This document shows positions 8,404 through 17,234 of a stretch of DNA of 64,000 nucleotides, one piece after another. Source of the DNA: JAYPHU01 sp038127535 (GTDB lineage: Bacteria; Pseudomonadota; Alphaproteobacteria; Rhodospirillales; UBA2165); contig JAYPHU010000019.1 in the NCBI GenBank assembly GCA_038127535.1, positions 13,589-77,588 of the forward strand, read 5' to 3'. Position 1 is the stretch's first letter. Every line of letters begins with the position of its first letter. Position numbers and translations under genes: made by a program. The notes under the pieces are model-generated. The model had not been told where the DNA came from, searched no databases, and saw nothing but the letters and a program-made list of their open reading frames with translations.

Positions 8404-8448
8404 TCAATTTGTTGTCCGCCGGACCTGGTGCGACCCGGGAACGGCGGC

Positions 8449-8477
8449 AATATACTGCGGGTCCGCGTGAACGGCAA
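8449..8477 (-). promoter_or_regulatory. Candidate housekeeping sigma-factor promoter for tRNA-Pro
   Basis: Reading the minus strand, TTGCCG (-35, 8477-8472) and TATATT (-10, 8454-8449) are separated by 17 bases. This would start transcription near 8442 and leave a leader of about 39 bases before the tRNA 5' end. Spacing and the -10 box are good, and the -35 matches four of six consensus bases. Confidence 0.5.
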
Positions 8478-8517
8478 TCACTACGGTACGGATTAATGAG
8501 GTTTGGGGAGCGCTGGC

Positions 8518-8919
8518 CTAAAGCAGCCGGCTGATGTCTTCGAGTTCGGTGAGCACGCCCTTCAGCGCCTCGATTTTTGAACTGTCCAAGCCGCCCTCTC
8601 CCGCAGATGCTGCTCGTGCCGGTTCAGGATCGGCCAGTTTACCGCCGCTTTCCTTCAGCAGTTTCTGCACGCCCTTGATCGTATAGCCTTCTTCATACAG
8701 GAGGTCGCGGATGCGGCGCAGCAGGTCCAGATCTTCCGGGCGATAGTAGCGCCGGCCCCCGCCCCGTTTCATGGGCTTGATTCGGGAGAACTTGCTTTCC
8801 CAAAAGCGCAGCACGTGCTGCGGCAGGCCGAGCTCTTTCGAGACCTCGGAGATGGTGCGGAAAGCGGATGCGGATTTACGGGTGGCGCCCCCGTCTGATG
8901 TGTCAGCGGGCGCTGTCAT
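8518..8919 (-). CDS. MerR-family transcriptional regulator (linked to ihfA)
   Basis: A 133-residue DNA-binding protein. The MerR winged helix-turn-helix covers about 20-90, with the signature FRTISEVSKELGLPQHVLRFWE and the wing GGGRRYYRPEDL. A short coiled coil and an acidic tail follow. It has no effector domain or metal cysteines. It starts three bases after the ihfA stop on the same strand. In many alphaproteobacteria this exact pair sits downstream of plsX-fabH, so it is likely a conserved housekeeping regulator, but its target is not known. Confidence 0.93.
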   Translation of the reverse strand: MTAPADTSDGGATRKSASAFRTISEVSKELGLPQHVLRFWESKFSRIKPMKRGGGRRYYRPEDLDLLRRIRDLLYEEGYTIKGVQKLLKESGGKLADPEPARAASAGEGGLDSSKIEALKGVLTELEDISRLL

Positions 8920-8921
8920 GA

Positions 8922-9263
8922 TCAGTCGTCGAATTCAGACGTCAAGCCCGGCGTCGGTGCCGCGGACACAGTGGCGTCCCCGATCCGGCTTTTCAGGACC
9001 GGGGACGGCCGGAACACCAGCACCTTGCGCGGCAGGATCGGCACCTCTTCCCCGGTCTTAGGGTTGCGTCCGATGCGTTGTCCCTTGCTGCGCACGGAGA
9101 AGCTGCCAAAGGACGAAATCTTGACGGACTCGCCGGTCGCTAACGTGTCTGATATTTTATTGATAACGGATTCAAGAAGGTCGGCGGATTCATTTCTGGA
9201 CAGTCCGACTTCCTGGTAAACGGCTTCGCTGAGTTGCGATCGAGTGATCGTCTGTCCCGCCAT
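8922..9263 (-). CDS. ihfA: Integration host factor subunit alpha
   Basis: IHF-alpha pairs with IHF-beta to bend DNA at specific sites for transcription, replication and recombination. I start it at the ATG at 9263 (MAGQTITR), giving 113 residues. The longer frame adds a non-conserved leader. The DNA-binding beta arm is seen in GSFSVRSKGQRIGRNPKTGE followed by the PILPRKVL segment. A C-terminal extension after the usual end (roughly the last 15 residues) is common in alphaproteobacterial IHF-alpha. It is followed at once by the MerR gene and preceded by fabH. Confidence 0.95.
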   Translation of the reverse strand: MAGQTITRSQLSEAVYQEVGLSRNESADLLESVINKISDTLATGESVKISSFGSFSVRSKGQRIGRNPKTGEEVPILPRKVLVFRPSPVLKSRIGDATVSAAPTPGLTSEFDD

Positions 9264-9388
9264 GTCCTTCCATCCCCTGTGTCGAGTTTTGACTGACACT
9301 TATTTTACTGGAGAAATTCATCTATTTCAATGGGATGGCGCACATCGGGCGCGTAAAAAATGAAAAAATATAAGGTCCTTTGGCCTGT

Positions 9389-10363
9389 TTACCAGCGGAC
9401 CACCGCGGCACCCCAGGTCAACCCCCCACCCATAGCTTCCATCAACAGCAGGTCTCCCCGCTTGATCCGGCCGTCCAGTACCGCCGCATCCAAGGCCAGG
9501 GGGATCGACGCGGCCGATGTATTGGCGTGGGTTTCCACAGTCAGCACCACTTTTTCCGCCGGCATTTTAAGCTTCTTCGCTGTGGAATCGATTATCCGCT
9601 TATTGGCCTGATGGGGCACCAGCCAGTCTATATCTTCAGGCTGAAGGTCATTGGCTTCCAACGCCTCCACCACCACGCCGGCTAGATTTTTGACCGCGTG
9701 TTTGAAGACCTCCTGACCTTCCATGCGAACGAACCCGCTTTTTTGGTTCATGGAAGTGCCGCCATCGCAGTATAGGAGATCCTGCAGATTGCCGTCGGAA
9801 TGGATATGGGTGGAGAGAATGCCCTGGGGTTCGGCCGCGCCATTGACCTCTTCACCGCGCACCACGACAGCGCCGGCGCCGTCGCCGAACAGGATGCTGG
9901 TGGTCCGGTCTTCCCAGTTGAGAATTTTGGAGAGCGTATCCGCGCCAACCACTAATGCGGTCTTGGCGGTGCCGGCCTTGATCATGCCGTCAACAACCGA
10001 CAGCGCGTATATAAAGCCGGAGCACACGGCCTGCACATCGAACCCCGCGCCGCCCGCCATGCCAAGCCGGCTTTGCAGCATGACGGCTGTTGCCGGAAAG
10101 GTGCGGTCCGGCGTTGTCGTCCCGACGACGATGAGGTCCAACTCCTCCGCTTTCACGCCGGCGGCCTTGAGCGCGCGCACCGAGGCCTCATAGGCCAAAT
10201 CGGAGGTATATTCGTCGTCCCGGGTCACATGGCGGCGCTTAATGCCCGTCCGGGCAGTGATCCACTCGTCGGACGTCTCTACCTTTTCGGCGAGCTGGTC
10301 ATTGGTCAGGAAGTTTTCCGGCAGGTAAGACCCGCACCCAAGTATTTGACTTATGATTGGCAT
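9389..10363 (-). CDS. fabH: FabH 3-oxoacyl-ACP synthase III
   Basis: FabH starts type II fatty acid synthesis by condensing acetyl-CoA with malonyl-ACP. The 324-residue thiolase-fold protein has the full catalytic triad: Cys in VQAVCSGFIYAL (about residue 112), His in VPHQANKRI and Asn in ETHANTSAASIP. The glycine-rich MGGGLTWGAA end is complete. It follows plsX by 19 bases, the standard plsX-fabH pairing that links phospholipid and fatty acid initiation. Confidence 0.98.
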   Translation of the reverse strand: MPIISQILGCGSYLPENFLTNDQLAEKVETSDEWITARTGIKRRHVTRDDEYTSDLAYEASVRALKAAGVKAEELDLIVVGTTTPDRTFPATAVMLQSRLGMAGGAGFDVQAVCSGFIYALSVVDGMIKAGTAKTALVVGADTLSKILNWEDRTTSILFGDGAGAVVVRGEEVNGAAEPQGILSTHIHSDGNLQDLLYCDGGTSMNQKSGFVRMEGQEVFKHAVKNLAGVVVEALEANDLQPEDIDWLVPHQANKRIIDSTAKKLKMPAEKVVLTVETHANTSAASIPLALDAAVLDGRIKRGDLLLMEAMGGGLTWGAAVVRW

Positions 10364-10382
10364 ATTTTGGTGATCTGTATTG

Positions 10383-11435
10383 TTATTCGGCAGCTGTTTT
10401 TGATGGTAGTTCCGGCTCTTCTGCCATCAAATGAGCGAGGTCTTCTTTGATCAGGTCGTTGACGTTGCGCCGAACCAGATTCACCCCGACCTCGACCGCA
10501 TTGGCAAACCCGATCGCGTCAGTGCCGCCATGGCTTTTCACGCAGACGCCGTTTGCGCCCAAGAGCATGGCGCCGTTGTAGCGTCTGGGATCAAAGTGAT
10601 TGCGGAAGCGGTCGATGGCGCCCTTGGCGATGATAGCGCCGAGCTTGGAGAAAATGCTGCTGGTGAGCGCATCCCTCAGGTAATAGGCAAACATGCGGGC
10701 GGTGCCCTCTGCCGTCTTCAGCGCGATATTGCCAGTAAAGCCGTCGGTCACGATCACATCGACGGTTCCCTTGCCGATGTCGTCGCCTTCGACAAATCCG
10801 TAGAACTTTAACGGTAGGTTTGAATTTTGCAGAATTTGCGCGGCTTTTTTAACGGATTCATTGCCCTTCAAAACTTCCACACCGACGTTGAGAATGCCAA
10901 CGGAAGGTTCGGCCATATCCAGGACGTTGCGGGCGTATACTTCGCCCATGACCGCGAATTGCACTAGGTTTTCCGCATCGCATTCGATATTTGCGCCCAG
11001 ATCGAGCATCAGGCATTCGCCGGTCTGGGACGGGAAGCTAGCGGCGATGGCCGGCCGGCTGATTCCCGGCAGCATTCTAAGTACAATCGTCGCCATGGCC
11101 ATGAGCGCGCCTGTATTGCCGGCGGAAATAACCGCCGAGGCTTCGCCGTCTTTCACGGCGTCAATGGCAAGACGCATACTGGAGTTTTTGCCACTCCTAA
11201 GTGCGGCGGTCGGCTTGTCGTCGTTGGTGACTAAGTCCGTGGTATGGCGGATTTCGCAAACGTCGGCGACAGCCGGATACTGCGCGAGCAACGGGGTTAG
11301 TTTGGCCTCATTGCCAAACAGCAAAAAACGGACATTTCCGATTTTTTTGACGGCAAGGTCCAATCCCCCGACAATCATGTCGGGAGCATTGTCTCCCCCC
11401 ATCCCGTCAATAGAAACGGTGATCTGATCAGTCAC
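10383..11435 (-). CDS. plsX: PlsX phosphate acyltransferase
   Basis: PlsX converts acyl-ACP to acyl-phosphate, which PlsY uses to acylate glycerol-3-phosphate. The 350-residue protein has the N-terminal SIDGMGGDNAPD signature, the SAGNTGALMA loop and the VTDGFTGNIALK segment. It is a peripheral membrane enzyme by family knowledge. It sits between rpmF (25 bases upstream) and fabH (19 bases downstream), in the highly conserved yceD-rpmF-plsX-fabH order. Confidence 0.98.
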   Translation of the reverse strand: MTDQITVSIDGMGGDNAPDMIVGGLDLAVKKIGNVRFLLFGNEAKLTPLLAQYPAVADVCEIRHTTDLVTNDDKPTAALRSGKNSSMRLAIDAVKDGEASAVISAGNTGALMAMATIVLRMLPGISRPAIAASFPSQTGECLMLDLGANIECDAENLVQFAVMGEVYARNVLDMAEPSVGILNVGVEVLKGNESVKKAAQILQNSNLPLKFYGFVEGDDIGKGTVDVIVTDGFTGNIALKTAEGTARMFAYYLRDALTSSIFSKLGAIIAKGAIDRFRNHFDPRRYNGAMLLGANGVCVKSHGGTDAIGFANAVEVGVNLVRRNVNDLIKEDLAHLMAEEPELPSKTAAE

Positions 11436-11460
11436 AAGAGGCCCCTTTCAAAGGCACCTG

Positions 11461-11646
11461 TTAGGCGACGGAATCGATCTCGACTACTTCTCTCCCGTCG
11501 TAATATCCGCAAGACCCACATACGTGATGCGGGCGCTTCAGCTCGCCGCAATTCGGGCATTCGCCACGGGCATTAGATTGTAGCGCATCGTGCGCACGCC
11601 GTTGATTACGTTTTGACTTTGAAACTTTTTTCTTCGGAACAGCCAT
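11461..11646 (-). CDS. rpmF: 50S ribosomal protein L32
   Basis: A 61-residue ribosomal protein with the family N terminus MAVPKKKVSKSKRNQRR. Its zinc ribbon uses Cys30, Cys33, Cys43 and Cys46, so this is the C+ (zinc-binding) form. The ATG at 11646 is certain from homology. The same frame stays open far upstream, but that part is non-coding. It forms a cluster with yceD and plsX. Confidence 0.98.
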   Translation of the reverse strand: MAVPKKKVSKSKRNQRRAHDALQSNARGECPNCGELKRPHHVCGSCGYYDGREVVEIDSVA

Positions 11647-11773
11647 GGCTATTTCCCTTCGATTTGAAACCGTTTCTATTGGAGTTTTTTGGAAAGACGG
11701 GCCGGTTTCTAAATCATATTCCCCCGCGAAACAAGTGATTTGAATACTATCGCCTGCGGCCCGTTCGAGGAAA

Positions 11774-12310
11774 TTATTTTTTCTCGGGCGATAACTCTCG
11801 CAATGCGGCAAAGGGGCTGGCATCCTCGGGTTTATTGATGTTCTGGCCCTCTGTTTCCCGGTCAAAATCGGCCTCCGGCGCCCTTGGAAACGGATCAATT
11901 TCCAGCCCGAAATACTCGGCAACCAGCTCCCCGGCGTCAAATTGGCCGTCAACAAGGGGTTCCGGCGGGTCTGCTGCGTCCGGATCAATGTCCAATTCAG
12001 TCCCGACGGCTTCGCTCTCTTCTCCGGCAAAGATGCAGGAAAAGGCAGATTCTATCGAGTTTTTGACCGGTTCCAGGGTGACGACGCAGGTCTGCGTCAG
12101 TTTGGCCGTGATACGGGCGTCCAATTCGACAGGCCCGCCGTTCTCAGGTTTTTTCAAGCGGAGCCGGGCTTTGAGCGAATCAAGGGACAGCAACGAGAAG
12201 CGTTGGGCTAGCGCCGCTTGTTCCTGCTCATTCGCTTCAATCTCCATCTCGGTGATTTCATTCGGCAAGGCCTCGACCTCTATGGGCCGGGAGAATTCGG
12301 GCTCCGTCAT
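11774..12310 (-). CDS. YceD/DUF177 family protein (23S rRNA accumulation protein)
   Basis: A 178-residue DUF177/YceD protein, co-conserved with rpmF and needed in other bacteria for normal 23S rRNA accumulation. The family pattern is a central LTQTCVVTLEPVKNSIESAF, where the C-V-V-T-L-E-P motif is diagnostic. An acidic tail with ELVAEYFGLEIDPFPR follows. I start at the ATG at 12310 because upstream residues in that frame lie antisense-like over the CBP3 gene. It is 128 bases upstream of rpmF. Confidence 0.93.
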   Translation of the reverse strand: MTEPEFSRPIEVEALPNEITEMEIEANEQEQAALAQRFSLLSLDSLKARLRLKKPENGGPVELDARITAKLTQTCVVTLEPVKNSIESAFSCIFAGEESEAVGTELDIDPDAADPPEPLVDGQFDAGELVAEYFGLEIDPFPRAPEADFDRETEGQNINKPEDASPFAALRELSPEKK

Positions 12311-12332
12311 CACGCGCGTGTCCTGCCCTGCC

Positions 12333-12872
12333 CTACCTCGCATCCATGCCGGCAAATTCGATCTTGACGGCCTGAATCGCCGCGAAATCCCAGTTGGACG
12401 ATGCTGCCACATTGGCGCGGACGTACGCATCCATATCCCGCACTTGGGCGTCCTCCGGCGTAACGTCCGCATATAGATTGCGTTTGAGCGCTTCCGCCAA
12501 TTCGTCAGCCTCTCCGGCTAGGCCGTCATCATAAGCCTTGATCCGCCCATAGACGGAGATCGCCAGGGATTTAATCTTTTTACCCACGCTCAGGTCGCCG
12601 ACGCCCATTTCCCGCAAGTTGCGGTCCATGTCAGTGAAAAAATGATCAAACAGCGCCTGGGACAGATCTGTGCCCTCCTCGCCGATTTCCTTGAGCCGGC
12701 GCATGACAAAATATGCATGAAGCGTAATCATCTCGAACCGGCCATTGGGAGTGTCCGGCACTCCAAAGTCTTGGTAAAAAGGCTTTTGTCTGGCCTGGGC
12801 GACGATGCAGGCGTACAAGTCACCAACTTCAGGCGCCCGGCGTTTCAATCTTATAAGGTTGAGAAGTCCCAT
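12333..12872 (-). CDS. Ubiquinol-cytochrome c chaperone (CBP3-type) family protein
   Basis: The 179-residue protein matches the alphaproteobacterial CBP3/UPF0174 chaperone family that helps assemble the cytochrome bc1 complex. Recognisable features are the early FYQDFGVPDTPNGRFEMI, then LHAYFVMRRLKEIGEEG and the DMDRNLREMGVGDL segment. It is soluble and has no cysteine motifs. It precedes yceD by 22 bases on the same strand and is divergent from bamE, whose product is an envelope protein. Confidence 0.9.
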   Translation of the reverse strand: MGLLNLIRLKRRAPEVGDLYACIVAQARQKPFYQDFGVPDTPNGRFEMITLHAYFVMRRLKEIGEEGTDLSQALFDHFFTDMDRNLREMGVGDLSVGKKIKSLAISVYGRIKAYDDGLAGEADELAEALKRNLYADVTPEDAQVRDMDAYVRANVAASSNWDFAAIQAVKIEFAGMDAR

Positions 12873-13005
12873 GAATTTTCCAACGGGCGGCTACGGATAT
12901 TCCTGATAGCGAAACACGCATGAACTGTGATACTAAGTCGGTGAGAGATATAACCGCCATTGCGGTTGAGGCAATACATAATCCGCAAACCAGGGCAAAG
13001 CATAA

Positions 13006-13452
13006 ATGAATCTCGGCAAATCCATAATTCTAGGCTTCACGGTCATCGTGTTGGCTGCCTGTACGCCGCGCGTCGATATCCGGGGCAATTTGCCTGATCC
13101 GGATTTGCTTGCCGATATCGAGGTCGGCCATATCAATAAGCGGCAGGTGGCCGATCTGATTGGTTCACCGTCCAGCATCTCGCCCTTCGCCAGCGACACC
13201 TGGTATTACGTTAGCGAACGCACTGAAACGGTCGCTTTCTTCGAGCCTGAAGTGAAGGATCGCAAGGTACTGATCATCCAGTTTGATAAGCAGGGAGTGG
13301 CCCGCGAGGTGAAGACGCTGGGACTTGAAGATTCCCGTAAAATTGCGCTGGTGGAACGCACGACGCCGACAGCGGGCACGGAATTGACCGTGTTGAAGCA
13401 ATTGTTCGGCAACCTTGGCCGATTCAATACGGAAGAAGGCGCAAAGAAGTAG
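13006..13452 (+). CDS. bamE: BamE outer membrane assembly lipoprotein
   Basis: BamE (SmpA/OmlA) is a small lipoprotein of the BAM complex that inserts beta-barrel proteins into the outer membrane. The 148-residue precursor has a short signal peptide ending in the lipobox LAAC, so Cys19 is the likely lipidated residue. The SmpA/OmlA domain follows, with DLIGSPSSISPF and TWYYVSERTETVAFF. It is divergent from the CBP3 gene across a 133-base spacer. Confidence 0.95.
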   Translation: MNLGKSIILGFTVIVLAACTPRVDIRGNLPDPDLLADIEVGHINKRQVADLIGSPSSISPFASDTWYYVSERTETVAFFEPEVKDRKVLIIQFDKQGVAREVKTLGLEDSRKIALVERTTPTAGTELTVLKQLFGNLGRFNTEEGAKK

Positions 13453-13494
13453 ACACAGCTTTTTTTGTTTGCGGGTAGTCCGGCCAATCCGTTC

Positions 13495-14375
13495 ATGAGC
13501 ACTCTTTCCAAATTCTCCATCAGTGGTCCTCTTAAAACGAGGAACTAATCAGGATAATTGATGTCGGCGCCATGAGCATCGGCGCCGACAATGATTGTTA
13601 TGAGGCGCTTTATGACAGCGGCAAAATTCGGGTTATCGGATTTGAACCCGATGAAGAGGAATGCCGGAAGCTGAATGAGACGGCCAAAGGTGGACATGAG
13701 TACCACCCCTATTTCATTGGTACCGGCCAGACTACCACCTACTATAAAACCAACCGGACCATGACCGGCTCCTTGTTTGAGCCGAATACGCAGCTCCTAA
13801 GCCTTTTTCAAAATCTCAATGAGCTGACGATCTTGGAAGAGACTATTCCGGTCGAGACCGTCCGGCTGGATGATCTGGATTTCCTTACCGACATAGATTT
13901 TATCAAAATCGACGTTCAGGGGTCAAAGCTGCACGTATTTGAGAATCGGGTCGAGCTTCTCTCGGGCGTATTTCTCATTCAGACCGAAGTTGAGTTTGTG
14001 GAGCTGTACAAAGGCCAGCCGTTGTTCGCCGATGTGGACCAGTTTTTGCGGTCCCAAGGGTTTCAGTTTCATACCTTCACCAATCGCGGCAGCCGGTGTT
14101 ACAAGCCGCTTATCGTGGAAAACAACATCAATCGGGGTTTGAACCAGCTGCTTTGGTCGGACGCCGTCTATGTAAAGGTGGAGACGCCTCTCCGCGCTGC
14201 GCCGCCGGAAAAATTACTGAAGGTGGCTATCCTGCTGCACGATCTGTATGCGTCGCTGGATTTTTGTCATCACCTGCTCAGTCTCTATGACGAGAAATGC
14301 GGCACCGCTATTGCGCAAGCCTATCTCGCCTATCTGGCGGGTGATCAGGTGCCTCTCAAACAGCTCATGTCGTGA
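13495..14375 (+). CDS. FkbM-family methyltransferase, interrupted by a one-base frameshift
   Basis: The protein is a SAM-dependent FkbM-type methyltransferase with the motif I sequence IRIIDVGAMSIGADN, then VIGFEPDEEE, IDFIKIDVQGSKL and a C-terminal helical domain. No normal start precedes motif I in that frame: a TAA at 13533-13535 closes it, and only N-E-E-L-I-R separates it from the motif. A frame opening at the ATG at 13495 reads MSTLSKFSISGPLK and then runs into a stop at 13546. Adding one A to the AAAA run at 13534-13537 joins the two into a 293-residue protein. Either the assembly lost a base or the gene is newly broken. Its methylation target is unknown. Confidence 0.75.
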
Positions 14376-14393
14376 GGGCTACGTCGCGCACTA

Positions 14394-14425
14394 AAAAACC
14401 CCGGCTCCGAAGAACCGGGGTTTTT
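14394..14425. terminator. Bidirectional rho-independent terminator
   Basis: AAAAACCCCGG and CCGGGGTTTTT form an 11-base stem around a ten-base loop. Either strand gives a GC-rich hairpin with a T-run. It serves the convergent FkbM methyltransferase and hppA genes. Confidence 0.88.
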
Positions 14426-14445
14426 CTTTGCTCGAAAGATCGAAT

Positions 14446-16545
14446 TTACGCAGCAACGATTGCCAGCAGGAGGATCGCCACGATGTTCATGATCTTGATC
14501 AGCGGGTTGACTGCGGGGCCGGCCGTATCCTTGTAAGGATCGCCGACCGTATCGCCGGTCACCGCGGCGTGGTGGGCTTCGGAGCCCTTGCCGCCGTGGT
14601 TGCCGTCTTCAATGTACTTCTTGGCGTTGTCCCAAGCGCCGCCGCCCGACGTCATCGACAAAGCGACGAACAGGCCGGTGACAATGACGCCCATTAGGGA
14701 CGCGCCCAACGCGGCAAAGGCGGCCGCCTGGCCGGCAATGGCGTTGATCACGAAGTAGATGATAAACGGCGCCACAATCGGCAGCAGCGACGGAACGATC
14801 ATTTCCTTGATCGCCGCCTTGGTCAGCAGGTCAACGCACTTGCCGTATTCCGGCTTGGCGGTGCCTTCCATGATGCCCGGGATTTCCCGGAACTGGCGGC
14901 GGACTTCTTCGACCACCGAACCGCCGGCCCGGCCGACCGCCATCATACCCATAGCGCCGAACAGGAACGGAATGAGGCCGCCTATGAACAGGCCGACCAC
15001 CACATACGGATCAGACAGGGAGAAAGTCACCTTCACATCCGGGAACAACAAGTTAAGGTCCTGGGTGTAAGCGGCGAACAGCACTAGCGCCGCAAGACCG
15101 GCAGAGCCGATGGCATAGCCTTTGGTCACCGCCTTGGTCGTGTTGCCGACCGCGTCCAGCGCGTCCGTGGTTGTCCGGACTTCTTCCGGCAGTTCTGCCA
15201 TCTCCGCGATGCCGCCGGCGTTGTCGGTCACGGGACCAAAGGCGTCCAGGGCGACAACCATACCGGCCAGGGCCAGCATGGCTGTGGCGGCAATCGCCAG
15301 ACCATAAAGGCCGCCCACGATGAAGGACACGATGATGCCAGCGCAGATTACGATAACCGGCAGGGCCGTCGCTTCCATGGAAACGGCAATGCCCTGAATG
15401 ATGTTCGTGGCGTGACCGGTCTCGGAAGCCTTGGCGACGCTTTTCACCGGACGGTATTCGGTGCCCGTATAGTACTCCGTAATCCAGACAATCAGCGCGG
15501 TGACGACAAGGCCGACAAAAGCGCAGATCACCAAATCCCAGCCGGTAATATCCAGATCGGTGGAGGACTTAAAGCTGGAGTCCAGTCCGGCGTACCATTC
15601 GATCGCTCCGATGATGAGAATTCCGGAGATAATCGCACTGGCGAAGAAGCCTTTGTAGAGCGCGCCCATGATGGACTGGCTGGCGCCGAGCTTCACAAAT
15701 AAGGTGGCGACGACCGAACCGATAATGCAGACCGCGCCGATCAGCAGCGGCAAGTTCATCATGACGCCTTGCGCCTCTCCGGCGAAGAAAGCGGCGCCCA
15801 GCAGCATGGTGGCTACGACGGTCACCGCATAGGTTTCAAACAAGTCGGCGGCCATGCCGGCGCAATCGCCGACATTGTCGCCGACGTTGTCGGCGATCAC
15901 GCCGGCGTTTCGGGGATCATCTTCCGGGATTCCGGCTTCGATCTTACCGACCAGATCGGATCCGACGTCGGCACCCTTGGTGAAGATGCCGCCGCCCAAC
16001 CTGGCAAAGATGGAGATCAGCGAAGCGCCGAAGCCGAGGGCCACCAGAGCCTCAAGCGCGTGGCGCATGCCGGACTTCGTGGAGATGTCGAGAATATCCT
16101 GCAGCACCAGCCAGTAGATGACCACTCCCAACAGCGCGAGACCCGCGACCAACATGCCGGTGATTGCACCGGACTTGAAGGCGATGGCCAGACCTTCGGC
16201 CAGACCCTGGGAGCGAGCCGCTTCGGCTGTGCGTACGTTGGCGCGCACGGAGACGTTCATGCCGATGTAACCGGCTGCACCTGACAGGATCGCGCCGATG
16301 AAGAAGCCGATGGCGACGGTCCAGCCCAGAAGCAGGCCGAGAACCACACCGATGACGACGCCGGCGACGGCAATCGCCGTATATTGGCGGTTGAGATAGG
16401 CTTTCGCCCCTTCCTGAACGGCGGCGGCGATTTCCTGCATTCGCTCAGTTCCGGCGGGTGCCGCCAAAACAGACTTGATCGCATAGATGCCGTAGAGAAG
16501 CGCCACAACGCCGCACCCAACGATCAGCATAGAAACGTTAGACAT
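14446..16545 (-). CDS. hppA: Membrane-bound H+-translocating pyrophosphatase (K+-independent)
   Basis: HppA hydrolyses pyrophosphate and pumps protons across the inner membrane. The 699-residue protein has about 16 hydrophobic segments. The active-site sequence DVGSDLVGKIEAGIPEDDPRN and the DNVGDNVGDCAGMAADLFE loop provide the Mg-PPi ligands. The sequence GNTTKAVTKG has lysine where potassium-dependent enzymes have alanine (GNTTAA), which marks the K+-independent subclass. The end GDTVGDPYKDTAGPA is complete. It is the last gene of the long riboflavin/thiamine minus-strand run, 156 bases after the FliL-like gene, so it may have its own promoter. Confidence 0.98.
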   Translation of the reverse strand: MSNVSMLIVGCGVVALLYGIYAIKSVLAAPAGTERMQEIAAAVQEGAKAYLNRQYTAIAVAGVVIGVVLGLLLGWTVAIGFFIGAILSGAAGYIGMNVSVRANVRTAEAARSQGLAEGLAIAFKSGAITGMLVAGLALLGVVIYWLVLQDILDISTKSGMRHALEALVALGFGASLISIFARLGGGIFTKGADVGSDLVGKIEAGIPEDDPRNAGVIADNVGDNVGDCAGMAADLFETYAVTVVATMLLGAAFFAGEAQGVMMNLPLLIGAVCIIGSVVATLFVKLGASQSIMGALYKGFFASAIISGILIIGAIEWYAGLDSSFKSSTDLDITGWDLVICAFVGLVVTALIVWITEYYTGTEYRPVKSVAKASETGHATNIIQGIAVSMEATALPVIVICAGIIVSFIVGGLYGLAIAATAMLALAGMVVALDAFGPVTDNAGGIAEMAELPEEVRTTTDALDAVGNTTKAVTKGYAIGSAGLAALVLFAAYTQDLNLLFPDVKVTFSLSDPYVVVGLFIGGLIPFLFGAMGMMAVGRAGGSVVEEVRRQFREIPGIMEGTAKPEYGKCVDLLTKAAIKEMIVPSLLPIVAPFIIYFVINAIAGQAAAFAALGASLMGVIVTGLFVALSMTSGGGAWDNAKKYIEDGNHGGKGSEAHHAAVTGDTVGDPYKDTAGPAVNPLIKIMNIVAILLLAIVAA

Positions 16546-16595
16546 TCCAATGAATCCTTTTCATTTCAAGACAAACGGATATGGGAAGAACGGCC

Positions 16596-16627
16596 AGCCT
16601 GAAAATTAGTATAGTCTAGCCTGAAAA
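16596..16627. repeat. Direct repeat AGCCTGAAAA, 22-base period, upstream of hppA
   Basis: The ten-base sequence AGCCTGAAAA occurs at 16596-16605 and 16618-16627. The 22-base period is about two helical turns. It sits 51-82 bases before the hppA start, with a TATACT-like box on the minus strand between the copies. It could be a tandem operator, but nothing further supports that. Confidence 0.35.
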
Positions 16628-16701
16628 ACGCCGGGAAAATGCCAGAACCGCGCCGGTAACGCAACCTTTGGCCTGAAGACCTTGTAATAAAGGGATTAGC
16701 G

Positions 16702-17187
16702 CTATCTGGGCAGGCGGCGTTCGAGTTTGTTTTGGATCAAGACCGCTTCGATGATTCCCTTGCCGATCGTCCTGGCGCCTATGACTTTAAGCCGTCTTTT
16801 TAGGGCTTCGGTGTCCAATGTCGGGCTCTTCCGGTAAAGCCGGGGCACAAATGAATGCATGTCCCGAATGTACGCATCCTTCAATTTCGTCAGTGATTTA
16901 TGAAGGATCGGCTCCTTCTCTTCGGTGGTTTCAATCTGAAGACTGAGTTGCAGGGTAAGCGCAGCTCGATCGCCCAGAATAACGGTGAGCGCAATCGGCT
17001 CTATATCAACGAACCGTGGAAGCGATGGTTTTATAGGCTTCAGGAGGGCAGCCTGTTGCTTTTGCTCTTCGGTCATCTCGGCTTCCGCTGGTGCGAACGG
17101 ACCGATCTCAAGCTGTTGCATGAGGGTAATCGCGCCGCCGGCCATCATGATGATGATCGCAAATATGATAACAAGTGTGCGTGGCAT
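16702..17187 (-). CDS. FliL-like single-pass membrane protein
   Basis: A 161-residue protein with one N-terminal membrane helix (about 5-24) and a periplasmic domain. The pattern RFVDIEPIALTVI, TLQLSLQIET, LKDAYIRDMHSF and the end KGIIEAVLIQNKL resembles the FliL fold (related to SPFH-type stator partners), although the match is distant. It lies between thiL and hppA, away from any flagellar operon. This may be a non-flagellar relative, and a role in motility is not supported by the neighbours. Confidence 0.55.
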   Translation of the reverse strand: MPRTLVIIFAIIIMMAGGAITLMQQLEIGPFAPAEAEMTEEQKQQAALLKPIKPSLPRFVDIEPIALTVILGDRAALTLQLSLQIETTEEKEPILHKSLTKLKDAYIRDMHSFVPRLYRKSPTLDTEALKRRLKVIGARTIGKGIIEAVLIQNKLERRLPR

Positions 17188-17234
17188 GAGCGCAGCCTAA
17201 TAACGATCAAATAGGATTTCCAGCGTTCAGAAAA

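Noticed and set aside
13495..13575. Programmed -1 frameshifting in the FkbM gene
   Set aside because: In the zero frame the P-site codon AAA would have to slip onto TAA, which breaks the pairing rule for slippery sites. No strong downstream structure is evident. A lost base fits better.
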